64,000 nucleotides of DNA. It comes from Thermosynechococcus sp. HN-54 (GTDB lineage: Bacteria; Cyanobacteriota; Cyanobacteriia; Thermosynechococcales; Thermosynechococcaceae). The position numbers and the translations under genes were made by a program. This document shows positions 9,145 to 18,948 of this stretch, piece after piece. The stretch is taken from contig NZ_CP098039.1 in the NCBI RefSeq assembly GCF_023650955.1, forward strand, positions 2,604,001 through 2,668,000, read 5' to 3'. Numbering within the stretch: position 1 is the stretch's first letter; the number at the start of each line of letters is the position of its first letter. A model generated the notes under the pieces. That model saw only the letters and a program-made list of their open reading frames with translations, searched no databases and was not told the DNA's origin.

Positions 9145-10425
9145 ATGCTTGATATTTCTAATGCTTTTAAGATTGCTGTGATTGGCCTAGGTTATGTTGG
9201 TCTTCCTTTGGCCGTTGAATTTGGGAAGAAGTATTACACCATCGGTTATGATATTGATGACCAACGTATCGCTGAACTTAAGCAGGGATATGACAGAACA
9301 GGAGAAGTTAGCGAGGATGATTTGCAATCATGTTACTTACTAATGTACACAACATGTCTCGAAGATTTAAGAAAATGTAACATTTTTGTTATTTCTGTTC
9401 CCACTCCAATAGATTATTACAAGGTTCCAGATCTTGAACCTTTAAGAAAAGCTTCCAAGAGTGTTGGTCAGGTTTTATCACCTCAATCTATAGTCATTTA
9501 TGAATCTACTGTTTATCCGGGTGTAACAGAAGAAGTTTGTGTTCCGATTCTTGAGCAGGAATCTAAACTAAGATTTAATCAAGATTTCTTTGTTGGTTAC
9601 AGCCCTGAACGAATAAATCCAGGGGATCATAATCATCGTTTAACCACAATTAAAAAGGTTACCTCTGGTTCAACACCTGAAGTTGCTGATTTGGTTGATC
9701 GTCTATATGCATCAATTATTCCAGCGGGAACACACAAGGCAAGTTCAATTAGAGTGGCCGAAGCAGCAAAGGTAATTGAAAATATTCAACGAGACATTAA
9801 TATTGCTTTTGTGAATGAGCTATCTATTATTTTTCATCTATTAGGAATTGATACTGAAGAAGTGCTAGCCGCCGCAAGTACAAAATGGAACTTTTTGCCT
9901 TTTCGTCCTGGCTTAGTGGGTGGCCACTGCATTGGCGTTGATCCTTACTATCTAACCTATAAGGCGATCGCCCATAACTATCATCCCGAATTGATTCTGG
10001 CTGGCCGTCGTATAAACGACAATATGGGCTTTTACGTGGCAGCACAGTTTCTTAAGTTGCTTGCTATAAAAGGAATTATTTTATCTAACGCTCGTATTCT
10101 AGTAATGGGTTTGACTTTTAAGGAAAATTGTCCTGACTTGCGGAATACACGTGTCATTGACATTATTAAAGAACTTCAAAGTTATGGTTTACAGGTTGAT
10201 GTTTATGATCCTTTGGTTGATCCCCAGCAGGCCGAGGCAGAGTATGGAATAACTCCTATTCAGCAGCTACAGCCTTCTCATTGGGATGGCATCATTATTG
10301 CTGTTGCCCACCAGCAGTTCTACGAAATGGGCTGTGTTGGCATTAAAAAGCTCTTAAAAACGCCGGGAGTTCTCTATGATGTGAAATGGGTATTGCCCAA
10401 AGAAGAGGTGGATGGTCGCCTTTAG
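9145..10425 (+). CDS. tviB: Nucleotide-sugar 6-dehydrogenase, TviB/WbpA type
   Basis: An NAD-dependent UDP-sugar dehydrogenase of about 426 residues. It shows the Rossmann start [18 protein letters not shown], the substrate-domain stretch [11 protein letters not shown], the catalytic-cysteine segment [14 protein letters not shown], and a C-terminal [14 protein letters not shown]. The [10 protein letters not shown] and [12 protein letters not shown] wording is typical of the Vi-polysaccharide TviB/WbpA branch, which oxidises UDP-GlcNAc (or UDP-GalNAc) to the hexosaminuronic acid, rather than UDP-glucose dehydrogenases. The ATG at 9145, preceded by GAAGGTGAG, fits the family N-terminus better than the GTG at 9109. 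Substrate is inferred from family resemblance. Confidence 0.87.
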   Translation: MLDISNAFKIAVIGLGYVGLPLAVEFGKKYYTIGYDIDDQRIAELKQGYDRTGEVSEDDLQSCYLLMYTTCLEDLRKCNIFVISVPTPIDYYKVPDLEPLRKASKSVGQVLSPQSIVIYESTVYPGVTEEVCVPILEQESKLRFNQDFFVGYSPERINPGDHNHRLTTIKKVTSGSTPEVADLVDRLYASIIPAGTHKASSIRVAEAAKVIENIQRDINIAFVNELSIIFHLLGIDTEEVLAAASTKWNFLPFRPGLVGGHCIGVDPYYLTYKAIAHNYHPELILAGRRINDNMGFYVAAQFLKLLAIKGIILSNARILVMGLTFKENCPDLRNTRVIDIIKELQSYGLQVDVYDPLVDPQQAEAEYGITPIQQLQPSHWDGIIIAVAHQQFYEMGCVGIKKLLKTPGVLYDVKWVLPKEEVDGRL

Positions 10426-10453
10426 AAAGTTTTAATGACAAGAGGCACTAGAG

Positions 10454-11476
10454 ATGGATATTTTAGTCACTGGTGTGGCGGGGTTTATCGGCAATGCTGT
10501 GGCATTAGAGCTTCTCAAGCGGGGCGATCGCGTGATTGGTCTCGATAATCTGAACGACTACTATGACGTCAATCTCAAGAAAGCTCGCCTTGAGCGACTC
10601 AACCCTTTCACAGCAGGTGATCAATTTGTATTCAGAAAAATTGACCTCGTAGATCGCACAGAGGTGAACCAACTCTTTACAGACTTTGCCCCCCAACGGG
10701 TCATCCACTTGGCAGCACAAGCCGGTGTACGCTACTCCATTGAAAACCCATTAGCCTATATTGATAGCAATATTGTCGGGTTTATCCATATCCTTGAAGC
10801 CTGTCGACACCATCAAGTCGAGCATTTGGTCTATGCCAGTAGCTCCAGTGTCTATGGTGCCAATAAGACACTCCCCTTTTCTGTGCACGACAACGTTGAT
10901 CATCCCTTGAGTCTCTATGCAGCCACCAAGAAAGCCAATGAATTAATGGCACATACCTACAGCTACCTCTATAGCCTGCCCACCACTGGGCTGCGCTTTT
11001 TTACCGTCTATGGTCCATGGGGGCGACCCGACATGGCGCTCTTTAAGTTTACGAAAGCCATCTTGAATAATGAACCATTGCCTGTCTTTAACTATGGCAA
11101 GCACCGTCGTGATTTCACCTACATCGATGACATTGTCGAGGGCATTCTTCGGGTGCTGGATCGACCTGCCACATCCAACCCTTCATGGAGTGGCGAAAAT
11201 CCTGATCCGGCCACCAGTCTCGCACCTTGGCGTGTTTACAACATTGGTGCCCACCGCCCCGTCGAACTACTACGCTATATTGAACTCTTAGAAACCTACC
11301 TTGGGAAAAAAGCACAAGTGAATCTTTTACCTCTGCAACCGGGCGATGTCCCCGATACCTATGCGGATGTACTCGACCTTAAGGCAGACACAGGCTACGA
11401 ACCCACAACTCCTGTTGAGATAGGCGTGCAGCGATTTATTGAGTGGTACTGTGAGTTTTATCAAATTACGATTTAA
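10454..11476 (+). CDS. UDP-glucuronate 4-epimerase-like SDR enzyme (CapI/GAE family)
   Basis: An extended short-chain dehydrogenase of 340 residues. It has the dinucleotide motif TGVAGFIG near the N-terminus, the YAATK catalytic Tyr-Lys pair, and LRFFTVYGPWGRPDMALFKF, a segment characteristic of CapI/GAE-type epimerases. These invert C4 of UDP-glucuronate to UDP-galacturonate, and relatives (WbpP/TviC) act on N-acetyl forms. It directly follows the dehydrogenase, so the pair should supply a galacto-configured (amino)uronic acid for the polymer. The paralogue's exact substrate, with or without an N-acetyl group, is unresolved. GC content returns to the local norm here. Confidence 0.85.
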   Translation: MDILVTGVAGFIGNAVALELLKRGDRVIGLDNLNDYYDVNLKKARLERLNPFTAGDQFVFRKIDLVDRTEVNQLFTDFAPQRVIHLAAQAGVRYSIENPLAYIDSNIVGFIHILEACRHHQVEHLVYASSSSVYGANKTLPFSVHDNVDHPLSLYAATKKANELMAHTYSYLYSLPTTGLRFFTVYGPWGRPDMALFKFTKAILNNEPLPVFNYGKHRRDFTYIDDIVEGILRVLDRPATSNPSWSGENPDPATSLAPWRVYNIGAHRPVELLRYIELLETYLGKKAQVNLLPLQPGDVPDTYADVLDLKADTGYEPTTPVEIGVQRFIEWYCEFYQITI

Positions 11477-11496
11477 CTATACTGAGGTTTACGTTC

Positions 11497-13881
11497 ATGT
11501 CTGCGGATAATTCTTATACGAATGGCAGCTTTGACCAGGAACGCACTTTTCCTAATACTCCTGATGATGATTCAGAAAGCCTTCTACAGCCCATTACTGT
11601 TGATAAAATTACCATTGGAGAACTGCTGTCAGGGTTCAAGCGGCGTTGGAAACCAGCAACGATTCTGGGGATTGCCACAGCTGTGCTCTATTTAGGCTAC
11701 TACTATTTATTTCTAAGAAGCTATCAGCATACTATCTCTTTACAGGTCGAGGCGATTAGGCCGCTCGGAGGGAGGTCGGGCACTAGCTTAGAGTCTATTC
11801 GTGGACTTATTCAATCAATTCCAAGTTTGCCACTCCCCTCTGGTGATACAGCCGGGGATACGACTACTCTTGTGCAAATCCTCAGCAGTGATCTCGTCCT
11901 GAGGCAACTGTACGAAAAGTTCCTAGAAAGAAATCCTGACTTAAATTCTGAAAATTATAGCTATGAGTCTTTCCGTCGAAGTATTCAAATTGAAGTACCC
12001 AGTAATTCTCGTCTTTTTTCTAATAGTGCTAATGCCAAAGTTATTCAAGTAACTTTTACAGCAAACGACAGAAGCAAGGTGAATAGTGCTCTAGATTTAA
12101 TTTCTGAAGAATTGACGCGATTTAATGAAGCAGAAAAACAAGAAAAAATTTTCCAAAACTTGCGGTACGTTAATCAGGAAATCCAAAAAACTCTTAACCA
12201 GATTGATGACTTGGAGGATCAGTTAAACCAATTCCGTACTGAAAATCAAGTTTTGCGCCCTGATTCTATCAGTAGCTCTAGCGCAGGGGGGATGACAGCA
12301 GGAGGGGGTGGCAGTGATTCTGACCTCTATCGAATGCAACTGGCTAATATATTGACAGCAAAAAATGAAAATGACTCAAAAATAGAATTTACACGCCAAA
12401 CGTTCGACGCGCTCAATGCACAGCTACGGATGTCTCCTGCGGAAGCGCTTGTGGCTTCTAACCTCAGTACCTCGACTAATTACACTAACTTACTGACTAC
12501 CCTTACGGACACAGAAAAGCGTTTAGCGGAAGAATTAGGTCGCTTACAAGCGAATTCACCAACTGTACGGAGTCTTGAGGAAGAAAGACAATTACTGCTT
12601 GCTCAAATTAAGCGGGAAGCACAGCAAATTGCTCAGCGCAATCAAGTGGCCAATCCTGAGAACCTAATTGGTTATCAAAGCACTGTTTCAGAAGGGTTGA
12701 TTGGCAAGTATCTTGAGGCTAAAATCGAGCTGGAATCCTTAGAACGAATGGATGTTGAGCTATCCCGTCAGATCGCAAGAGTTCGAAATGAATTAGCACG
12801 AGTCACACGACTGGCTCATCCTTATCGTAAAATTGAACAACGGATGGCAGCGGTGCAGCAGTCTCTACAGCTGCTTCTGCAAACACGACAATCACTCCAA
12901 TTACAAATTGCTCAGCAGGATTTCACATGGCGTCTATTATCGGATATCGATGATATAGAACAATACAAAGTTACGATCCGACTATCCGTCGCATTGGCTA
13001 TTGCTTTGATTCTAGGAACCGCAGCTGGGGTAGTGTTAGCGCTTCTTTTAGATTTGATGGATTCACGCTTCTTGGAAGTCAAACAAGTGCAACAAAATAC
13101 GCGACTGCCGATCGCTGGACAAATCCCCTTCACTCAGGAGTTTGATCAGTATTCTTTTACACGTCTAGAAGCTCCCCTAGCGCTTTGGGGGTTGCAGAAT
13201 CACCTTGCAGGGGCAGCACCTATATTTAGGGAAAGTTTTTATTTTCTCCTCACTCACTTAAGGCAATTAGGCATGCAGCAAGTACTCGCTGTGACCTCTG
13301 CTCAGTCAGGAGAGGGGCGAACGACAATCGCGACTTATTTAGCCCTTGCCGCGGCTACTGTTGGTCAACGGGTTTTGCTTGTGGATGCTAATTTTCGTCA
13401 GCCTGGCTTGCATCAAGTGTTGGGAATTGCTAATACCTCAGGTCTTGCTGAGTTGTTGATGGGAGTGCTTCCTCTTCCTAATTGGATGGATCTTTTTGAG
13501 ACTCATCCTGAAAAACTTTGGGTATTGACCGCAGGGCACTGTCAACAAGAGCCAATTAGTTTACTGAGTTCTCACCAGTGGCATTTGTTTCTTGCGTCTA
13601 TACGGGAAGCGTTTGATCTAGTGATTATTGACACAGCGCCAACAGGACACTATTCAGAAACTAATTCCTTGCTAGAAAGTGTGGATCAGGCGCTATTTGT
13701 TGTCCGCTTGGGTCAAACCAGAAAGGATGCGTTCACTAAGGCACTTAAGGAATATGATTTAGGGCTTAAGGATAAAGTGATCGGTCTAGTAGTGAATGGT
13801 GTTCGTGTACCTAAAAGTGCAGAGGTGGCAGTTTTGGCCATACCTTCACCCTCGCTTCCGCAGTCAGTGTCAGTGGGGTAG
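11497..13881 (+). CDS. Wzc-like chain-length determinant with degenerate BY-kinase domain
   Basis: A 794-residue polysaccharide co-polymerase. It has an N-terminal Wzz region with a membrane helix near residues 55-72, a long coiled-coil periplasmic part (about 200-480), a second helix near 495-520, then a CpsD/CapB-type ATPase domain. Walker A' (LLVDANFRQPG) and Walker B (VIIDTAPT) are present. The Walker A loop reads SGEGRTT, with Arg608 where the P-loop lysine is expected. The C-terminus (ending SPSLPQSVSVG) lacks the usual tyrosine cluster. It probably sets chain length and opens export, but autophosphorylation in the standard way is doubtful. It closes the exopolysaccharide cluster; no flippase or initiating transferase is visible here. 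Confidence 0.88.
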   Translation: MSADNSYTNGSFDQERTFPNTPDDDSESLLQPITVDKITIGELLSGFKRRWKPATILGIATAVLYLGYYYLFLRSYQHTISLQVEAIRPLGGRSGTSLESIRGLIQSIPSLPLPSGDTAGDTTTLVQILSSDLVLRQLYEKFLERNPDLNSENYSYESFRRSIQIEVPSNSRLFSNSANAKVIQVTFTANDRSKVNSALDLISEELTRFNEAEKQEKIFQNLRYVNQEIQKTLNQIDDLEDQLNQFRTENQVLRPDSISSSSAGGMTAGGGGSDSDLYRMQLANILTAKNENDSKIEFTRQTFDALNAQLRMSPAEALVASNLSTSTNYTNLLTTLTDTEKRLAEELGRLQANSPTVRSLEEERQLLLAQIKREAQQIAQRNQVANPENLIGYQSTVSEGLIGKYLEAKIELESLERMDVELSRQIARVRNELARVTRLAHPYRKIEQRMAAVQQSLQLLLQTRQSLQLQIAQQDFTWRLLSDIDDIEQYKVTIRLSVALAIALILGTAAGVVLALLLDLMDSRFLEVKQVQQNTRLPIAGQIPFTQEFDQYSFTRLEAPLALWGLQNHLAGAAPIFRESFYFLLTHLRQLGMQQVLAVTSAQSGEGRTTIATYLALAAATVGQRVLLVDANFRQPGLHQVLGIANTSGLAELLMGVLPLPNWMDLFETHPEKLWVLTAGHCQQEPISLLSSHQWHLFLASIREAFDLVIIDTAPTGHYSETNSLLESVDQALFVVRLGQTRKDAFTKALKEYDLGLKDKVIGLVVNGVRVPKSAEVAVLAIPSPSLPQSVSVG

Positions 13882-13882
13882 G

Positions 13883-14353
13883 CTAAGAAGAACGCTGCCT
13901 AAAGGGAATCCGCAAAAAAGGGGTGGGTAACAGCCCAGCAAAAATTCGCAGAATTATCAACAAGTGGGCACAGAAGGTCAGGCCAACCCAAAAGAGGGGA
14001 AACCAATGGGCACGCGGTTCGCTACTAAGGGGGGGAAAAATTTGATAACCCAGCCAAATCAGGGCGGGTGGCAAAGTAATCAATAAAATGGCCAAAATCA
14101 CGGCGGTATAGGTGAGGCTGACAGGCGGTGTGTTTAGCGATCGCCAGTTAGTACCTGTCCATTGCCAGCGAAAGGTCATGGCACTGTCTTCGAGCCGCGC
14201 TGTTTGATGGCTAAAATCCAAGCTGAGAATATGACGGCAAAAGTTACAGGCATAGGTATCCATGAGTACCATCGGTGCAATTTGACCGTGGCGACAGACA
14301 GGGCATAGATAGACCCCATCGGCTTCCAAGGGCTTAGCAGTGGACTCCGTCAT
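13883..14353 (-). CDS. Small membrane protein with N-terminal zinc ribbon, function unknown
   Basis: A 156-residue protein whose first 40 residues hold two CxxC pairs (CPVC and CNFC, about 17 residues apart), as in a zinc ribbon. Two hydrophobic helices follow (about 80-105 and 118-140) and a basic tail. I do not recognise the family by name. The start ATG at 14351-14353 lies just after the leuA stop, so the two may be co-transcribed. It converges tail to tail with the Wzc-like gene, with one base between them. Confidence 0.7.
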   Translation of the reverse strand: MTESTAKPLEADGVYLCPVCRHGQIAPMVLMDTYACNFCRHILSLDFSHQTARLEDSAMTFRWQWTGTNWRSLNTPPVSLTYTAVILAILLITLPPALIWLGYQIFPPLSSEPRAHWFPLFWVGLTFCAHLLIILRIFAGLLPTPFLRIPFRQRSS

Positions 14354-14359
14354 TGCTAC

Positions 14360-15967
14360 CTAGGCTTGGGGGTGTAACGCCCGTTGTTCCAGACTGCGGT
14401 AGAGGCGGTTGAGGGCATTCATGTAGGCTTGGGCAGAAGCGACGATGATATCCGTGTTGGCTGCATGGCCGGAATAGATACGGTCTTCGTGCTGGAGCCG
14501 AATGGTGACTTCACCCATGGCATCAATTCCCGCGGTGACTGATTGCACCGAGTATTCAATAAGGCGATTGGGAATTTGCACCACTCGGTTAATGGCGCGA
14601 TAAACGGCATCCACAGGGCCTGTACCAATCGCTGCATCGGTCAATTCTTCGCCACTGGGGGTACGTACGGTAACCGTTGCCGTGGGACGGGCGTGATCGC
14701 CACAGGAGACTTGGACAAATTCCAGTTGATAGCCCCGCAAATCAATCCCTTGGGTTTCATCCTTGGCAATCGCCTCTAAATCCCAGTCAGTAATTTCTTT
14801 TTTCTTGTCAGCGAGATCCTTAAAGCGCAAAAAGGCTTTATTCAGTTCCGTTTCACTGAGTTCAAAGCCCAATTCCCGCAGACGGGTGGCAAAGGCATTG
14901 CGGCCAGAGAGCTTGCCCAACACAATTTGATTATCAGCAAGGCCAATGAGCTGGGCATCCATAATTTCATAGGTTTGCTTGTGCTTGAGGACGCCGTCTT
15001 GGTGAATCCCCGATTGATGGGCAAAGGCATTGGCACCGACGATCGCCTTGTTGGGTTGAATCAGCATCCCGGTCAGATTCGAGACTAGGCGGGAGGTTTT
15101 GTAGATTTCGCGGGTATTGATATTGGTCAGGGGGGCTTCTGATTCAGGTGGACGGCCTAGGAAGGGATTGAAGTACTGCCGCCGCACATGGAGTGCCATC
15201 ACTAATTCTTCGAGGGCAGCATTACCAGCCCGCTCACCAATGCCATTAATGGTACACTCCAGTTGGCGCGCGCCATTTTTCACAGCTTCCAGGAAATTGG
15301 CTACGGCTAGCCCCAAGTCATTGTGACCATGAACGGAAATCACGGCGCGATCGATGTTGGGGACATTTTCCTTAATGCCTTTGATCAGGGCACCAAACTC
15401 GGCAGGGGTGGTGTACCCCACAGTGTCAGGAATGTTAATCGTTGTTGCACCGGCGTCAATGACCCGCTCGATGACTTGGTAAAGAAATTCAGGGTCGGAA
15501 CGGCCAGCATCCTCCGGGGAAAACTCGACATCATCCACAAAGGACTTGGCATAGGCCACCATTTCGGGGGCAATTTCTAGTACCTCAGCACGGGTTTTCT
15601 TGAGCTTGTACTCAAGGTGAATATCCGATGTGGCAATGAAGGTGTGAATGCGGGGATAGTAGGCGGGCTTGAGGGCTTTAGCTGCTGCTTCAATATCTTG
15701 GCAAGTGGCGCGGGCAAGGCCACAGATCACAGGTCCCGTTTCGGTGCCGATGGTTTCGGCAATTCGCTGCACCGCTTCAAAGTCACCGGCGCTGGCAAAG
15801 GGAAACCCCGCTTCAATAATATCCACCCCTAGTCGAGCCAGTTGGCGGGCGATCGTCAGTTTTTCATCCACATTCAGCGATGCACCCGGAGACTGTTCAC
15901 CGTCCCGCAGGGTGGTATCGAAAATTAATACCCGATCAACCGTCTGGGGAGGATATTTAATGCGCAT
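14360..15967 (-). CDS. leuA: 2-isopropylmalate synthase
   Basis: Catalyses the first committed step of leucine synthesis, joining acetyl-CoA to 2-oxoisovalerate. The 535-residue protein has the DmpG/HMGL TIM-barrel signature [16 protein letters not shown] near its start, the metal-binding HGHNDLG motif, the [11 protein letters not shown] stretch, and a C-terminal LeuA allosteric domain (region containing [20 protein letters not shown]) that normally senses leucine. The ATG at 15967 matches the family start; an upstream in-frame TTG would only add 12 unconserved residues. Confidence 0.96.
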   Translation of the reverse strand: MRIKYPPQTVDRVLIFDTTLRDGEQSPGASLNVDEKLTIARQLARLGVDIIEAGFPFASAGDFEAVQRIAETIGTETGPVICGLARATCQDIEAAAKALKPAYYPRIHTFIATSDIHLEYKLKKTRAEVLEIAPEMVAYAKSFVDDVEFSPEDAGRSDPEFLYQVIERVIDAGATTINIPDTVGYTTPAEFGALIKGIKENVPNIDRAVISVHGHNDLGLAVANFLEAVKNGARQLECTINGIGERAGNAALEELVMALHVRRQYFNPFLGRPPESEAPLTNINTREIYKTSRLVSNLTGMLIQPNKAIVGANAFAHQSGIHQDGVLKHKQTYEIMDAQLIGLADNQIVLGKLSGRNAFATRLRELGFELSETELNKAFLRFKDLADKKKEITDWDLEAIAKDETQGIDLRGYQLEFVQVSCGDHARPTATVTVRTPSGEELTDAAIGTGPVDAVYRAINRVVQIPNRLIEYSVQSVTAGIDAMGEVTIRLQHEDRIYSGHAANTDIIVASAQAYMNALNRLYRSLEQRALHPQA

Positions 15968-16040
15968 AGACAAGCCCCATCCAAGCTTGAGAAAAAGTAG
16001 CAATTATCTTTACTCTAGCATTTTCGCTGGGGAGCGATGC

Positions 16041-17063
16041 TCAGGGAACTTGCCAAATGCGTTGGTGATAACTCGGCAGATGGTCTAAATCAGCACTTGA
16101 TCCATGGTGGTGGTGATGCCCCCTGTGATCATAGCTGTGGGAGTGGTGCTCATGATCATGATGATGGGGGTGATGATGGCTATGGCCTGCCACCAAACGG
16201 AATTTGCAGGCTTCACAGTTCATGGCCACCTGCCCTGTATGGGTTTCAATTTCCCGTTGCCGCGTCAGATAAAACAGTTGCGGATGCAAGCCAATTTCCG
16301 GCAAGTTCACGTATTCAACACTGGGATACGCCGCTTGAGCTTCCGCAGTGAGGGTATAAATTTTCTTGACCAATGCCCCTGTAAACATAAAGTGGGGCAG
16401 GACAATGACACGGCGGGGCTGGTGAAGATTTGCCCGCACAAATCCTTCGGGTAAGCGGGGATGGGTAATACCAATGAAGCACACCTCAACGGTCTTATAG
16501 CCACTGCCCTCCCAGAGCATGCGGGCTAGCTTAAAGACATCGCCATTGGCGTCAGGATCACTAGACCCGCGTCCGACGACCAAGAGCACCGTTTCCTCGC
16601 GACCAATGCCTTGGGGGTTAAATTCCGGTGAGTCCAAGAGTTCGAGGCGCGATCGCCAGAGGGTTAAAATTTCGGGGGCAATACCATAGTGGCGGCCATA
16701 GTGATAGCGCAATTGTGGAAAAGCACGCCGCGCCCGATCCAACTCATTCGTCACGTCAAACTTATTGTGGCGAGCAGCAAAAAGTAACACTGGCAGCACC
16801 GACAACTCTGTAGGGCCTGCGGCAGCACACTGGCTGAGAACCTCAAAAATCGAGGGTTCCGTTAACTCCAGAAAACAGGGAAAAACAGGCCGACAGGGAT
16901 CCAGTTGATAATAGGCTTGGGCAAAGTCAAGAAATGTTTGACGACCTTCAGGATCGCGCGTACCATGACCCACGAGTAAAAGCGGCCGCGGTTGCGGCAG
17001 GGGGGGTAAATCGAGACTAAACCCGAGGGGATTGAGAAGGGAATCGTTGAGTGCAACAACCAC
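16041..17063 (-). CDS. cbiX: Sirohydrochlorin cobalto/ferrochelatase, long CbiX type with Fe-S and His-rich tail
   Basis: Inserts Co2+ (for cobamides) or Fe2+ (for siroheme) into sirohydrochlorin. Two chelatase repeats are visible: [13 protein letters not shown] with [11 protein letters not shown] in the first, and [17 protein letters not shown] with [11 protein letters not shown] in the second. After them comes MNCEACKFR, the MxCxxC motif known to bind a 4Fe-4S cluster in the Bacillus megaterium long CbiX. A metal-binding tail follows with 17 histidines within 26 residues. The GTG at 17061-17063, preceded by GGAG, is my chosen start; a TTG at 17114 falls at the end of the riboswitch and is less likely. 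The upstream riboswitch argues for a cobamide role. Confidence 0.9.
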   Translation of the reverse strand: MVVALNDSLLNPLGFSLDLPPLPQPRPLLLVGHGTRDPEGRQTFLDFAQAYYQLDPCRPVFPCFLELTEPSIFEVLSQCAAAGPTELSVLPVLLFAARHNKFDVTNELDRARRAFPQLRYHYGRHYGIAPEILTLWRSRLELLDSPEFNPQGIGREETVLLVVGRGSSDPDANGDVFKLARMLWEGSGYKTVEVCFIGITHPRLPEGFVRANLHQPRRVIVLPHFMFTGALVKKIYTLTAEAQAAYPSVEYVNLPEIGLHPQLFYLTRQREIETHTGQVAMNCEACKFRLVAGHSHHHPHHHDHEHHSHSYDHRGHHHHHGSSADLDHLPSYHQRIWQVP

Positions 17064-17116
17064 GTTGAAACTCCATGCCCGTGCGACGCAGGCAAATAGA
17101 GTGAACCACAGCAAGT

Positions 17117-17220
17117 AGGCATTCTGGCTGAGGGGAGATCCCCATCACAGCTGCGGCACAGCACCAGACTTGCACTGGATTTTCCCTACAGGCTGCTCTT
17201 CACAGTGAACGTTGCCAATT
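17117..17220 (-). promoter_or_regulatory. Cobalamin riboswitch upstream of cbiX
   Basis: On the reverse strand the segment reads, in order, GTAGGGAAAATCC, AGTGCAAGTCTGGTGC, TGCCGCAGCTGTGATGGGG and AGCCAGAATGCC. These match the GGGAA..GGTGCAA..CC, CCGCAACTGTGA and B12-box (AGTCAGGATGCC-like) blocks of cobalamin riboswitches, in the right order and spacing. It lies in the leader of cbiX, so cobamide binding should reduce chelatase expression. No T-run terminator follows, so control is probably at translation. The boundaries are approximate. Confidence 0.88.
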
Positions 17221-17272
17221 GTAACGAGATTCTCAGACCCCTGTCTATGCGGGGGGTGGGCACATTAGGGAC

Positions 17273-18799
17273 TTATAGCGCCGCAGCATCGAGAACGCCA
17301 ATGGTTTGGTTGTAGATGGCTTGGGCTTCTTCGGGAGTGTTGCCAATACTCACCAGTCCCAGCTTGCCAAATTCCGAGAGTGCCCCCATGAGGTGAAAGA
17401 CGGTGCCCGTTTCTGTACTGGAGTCAAAGTGAAGATGGTAGCGGGCAATCATATCTAGGAGATCATTGGGCAGGAGGCCGCGATAGTGGGGTTGGCAGAG
17501 GTTATCGGAGGCAATGTAATACTTGGGACGGCGGTGCTTGCTGTAAAACAGTCCAGACGCTAACTCATAGTGGCCATCGGTGAGAAATTTTAAGGTCATG
17601 AAGGGGTGCGTGGTTCCCCCCTTGCGCAGGTTAATTTCAATCGCATAGAGTTCCCACCCTTCTGTTGTTTGGGTTGCAACAACATCGACGCCAAAACAGC
17701 CAATTACCCCCTGCTGGGCTAAATACAGGCCTACCTTTTGCCCTAGCTCTTGGAGGGGTTGGCGATAGTCGGCATGGGCAGGAAATTCACAGCCAATGAA
17801 AATTTGACCGCTGGGGGCATTGAGTAACTGTTCATGGGTGGAGACAATTTCAACACTGCCCTTGGGAGTAATACAGCCTTGAACACTAGGCGATCGCTTG
17901 ACAGCGCCTTCCACAAAGGCTTCGACAATTCCCCCCAGCTCCATAAATCGCTGCCGATAGGAGACCCACGTCTCATTTGGCGCCTGAAAGTCCATGCTCT
18001 CTAGGCTATTCTCAATCCGCTGGAGGTGGTCGGGGGCTTCGGGATTGCCTACGGGTTGCAGTGGTCGTAAATCCAATAGAGCATTACCTTCCCCAGAGAA
18101 AGCCTCATTGAGTTTGACCACTAACCGCTGGAGGTGGGGAAATTTTGCCTGTAGGTGGGCGATCGCCCGCACCAGATCTGGCACACCCTGTAAAAAACCA
18201 GTACCAATCGGATGGGGAATGCCTGCTGCTGCAAAGAGTTCCCGACTGCCAGCCTTGGTTCCCCAGTAGAGGAGATCGGGATCCGTCGAATAGAGGGGAA
18301 TGCCTAAGCGTACTGCCAGTTCTCGTTCCAAAGGGGTGGAGTTAAAACACACCATGTAAGCTTGGTTGGGACGCAGGGCTTGACGAATGCGCTCCAAGAG
18401 GCGAGGCCGTTCTAAAATTTTTGCGGTCAGGGGTTTATCGGAGCGATCGTAGGTAGCCAGCAGGAGCAGGCGATCGCGAGCATGGGAACTTGGTACACCG
18501 GGGAGCAAATCCAAATAATAGTCAATAATGCTGGGGTGCAGCGGCTGGGACGTAACGTAGATCATGCGGGTACGCGGATTCCGCAACTGGATCAGCGTAT
18601 AAAGTTGCCGCTCTTCATAGTGGGTGTAGCCTGTGATCTTTGCCAGCTCCGGTTGGGGAAAACTCAGGGATGGCACCACCACAATATCGCGCTCAATGCC
18701 ACCGGGGCCTTTGGGCAGTTCAGGAATAAAGGTTTCTGTCCCGTCCCAGCACTCCAAGAGGCGCGTTTGCAGTTGGCGGAACTCCTCAGCGATCGACAT
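17273..18799 (-). CDS. ATP-grasp ligase, peptide ligase PGM1-related
   Basis: A 508-residue protein with an ATP-grasp fold. VVKLNEAFSGEGNALLDL looks like the nucleotide-binding lid, and GCFGVDVVATQ...ELYAIEINLRKGGTTHPFM carries the metal-binding Glu/Asn pair. The N-terminal part (VVVPSLSFPQPELAKITGYTHYEERQL) is typical of the cyanobacterial/actinobacterial group annotated as PGM1-related, named after a peptide ligase of pheganomycin synthesis. Such enzymes form amide bonds between a carboxylate and an amine through an acyl phosphate. The substrate here is unknown, and no biosynthetic partners adjoin it. It lies downstream of cynS and upstream of the riboswitch on the same strand. Confidence 0.75.
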   Translation of the reverse strand: MSIAEEFRQLQTRLLECWDGTETFIPELPKGPGGIERDIVVVPSLSFPQPELAKITGYTHYEERQLYTLIQLRNPRTRMIYVTSQPLHPSIIDYYLDLLPGVPSSHARDRLLLLATYDRSDKPLTAKILERPRLLERIRQALRPNQAYMVCFNSTPLERELAVRLGIPLYSTDPDLLYWGTKAGSRELFAAAGIPHPIGTGFLQGVPDLVRAIAHLQAKFPHLQRLVVKLNEAFSGEGNALLDLRPLQPVGNPEAPDHLQRIENSLESMDFQAPNETWVSYRQRFMELGGIVEAFVEGAVKRSPSVQGCITPKGSVEIVSTHEQLLNAPSGQIFIGCEFPAHADYRQPLQELGQKVGLYLAQQGVIGCFGVDVVATQTTEGWELYAIEINLRKGGTTHPFMTLKFLTDGHYELASGLFYSKHRRPKYYIASDNLCQPHYRGLLPNDLLDMIARYHLHFDSSTETGTVFHLMGALSEFGKLGLVSIGNTPEEAQAIYNQTIGVLDAAAL

Positions 18800-18948
18800 C
18801 CATCATAAACTTTGCAAGGGTACTGCCACTATAGCGTAACTTAGTGGTGCGGGGAACTGAAGAGGTGATTCCCGGATTGACGTTACCCGTGGTCAACTTG
18901 TTCCAAAAACTTTCATTCTAGGTTGCCGCTCCCAAAATGCTGTAATGG

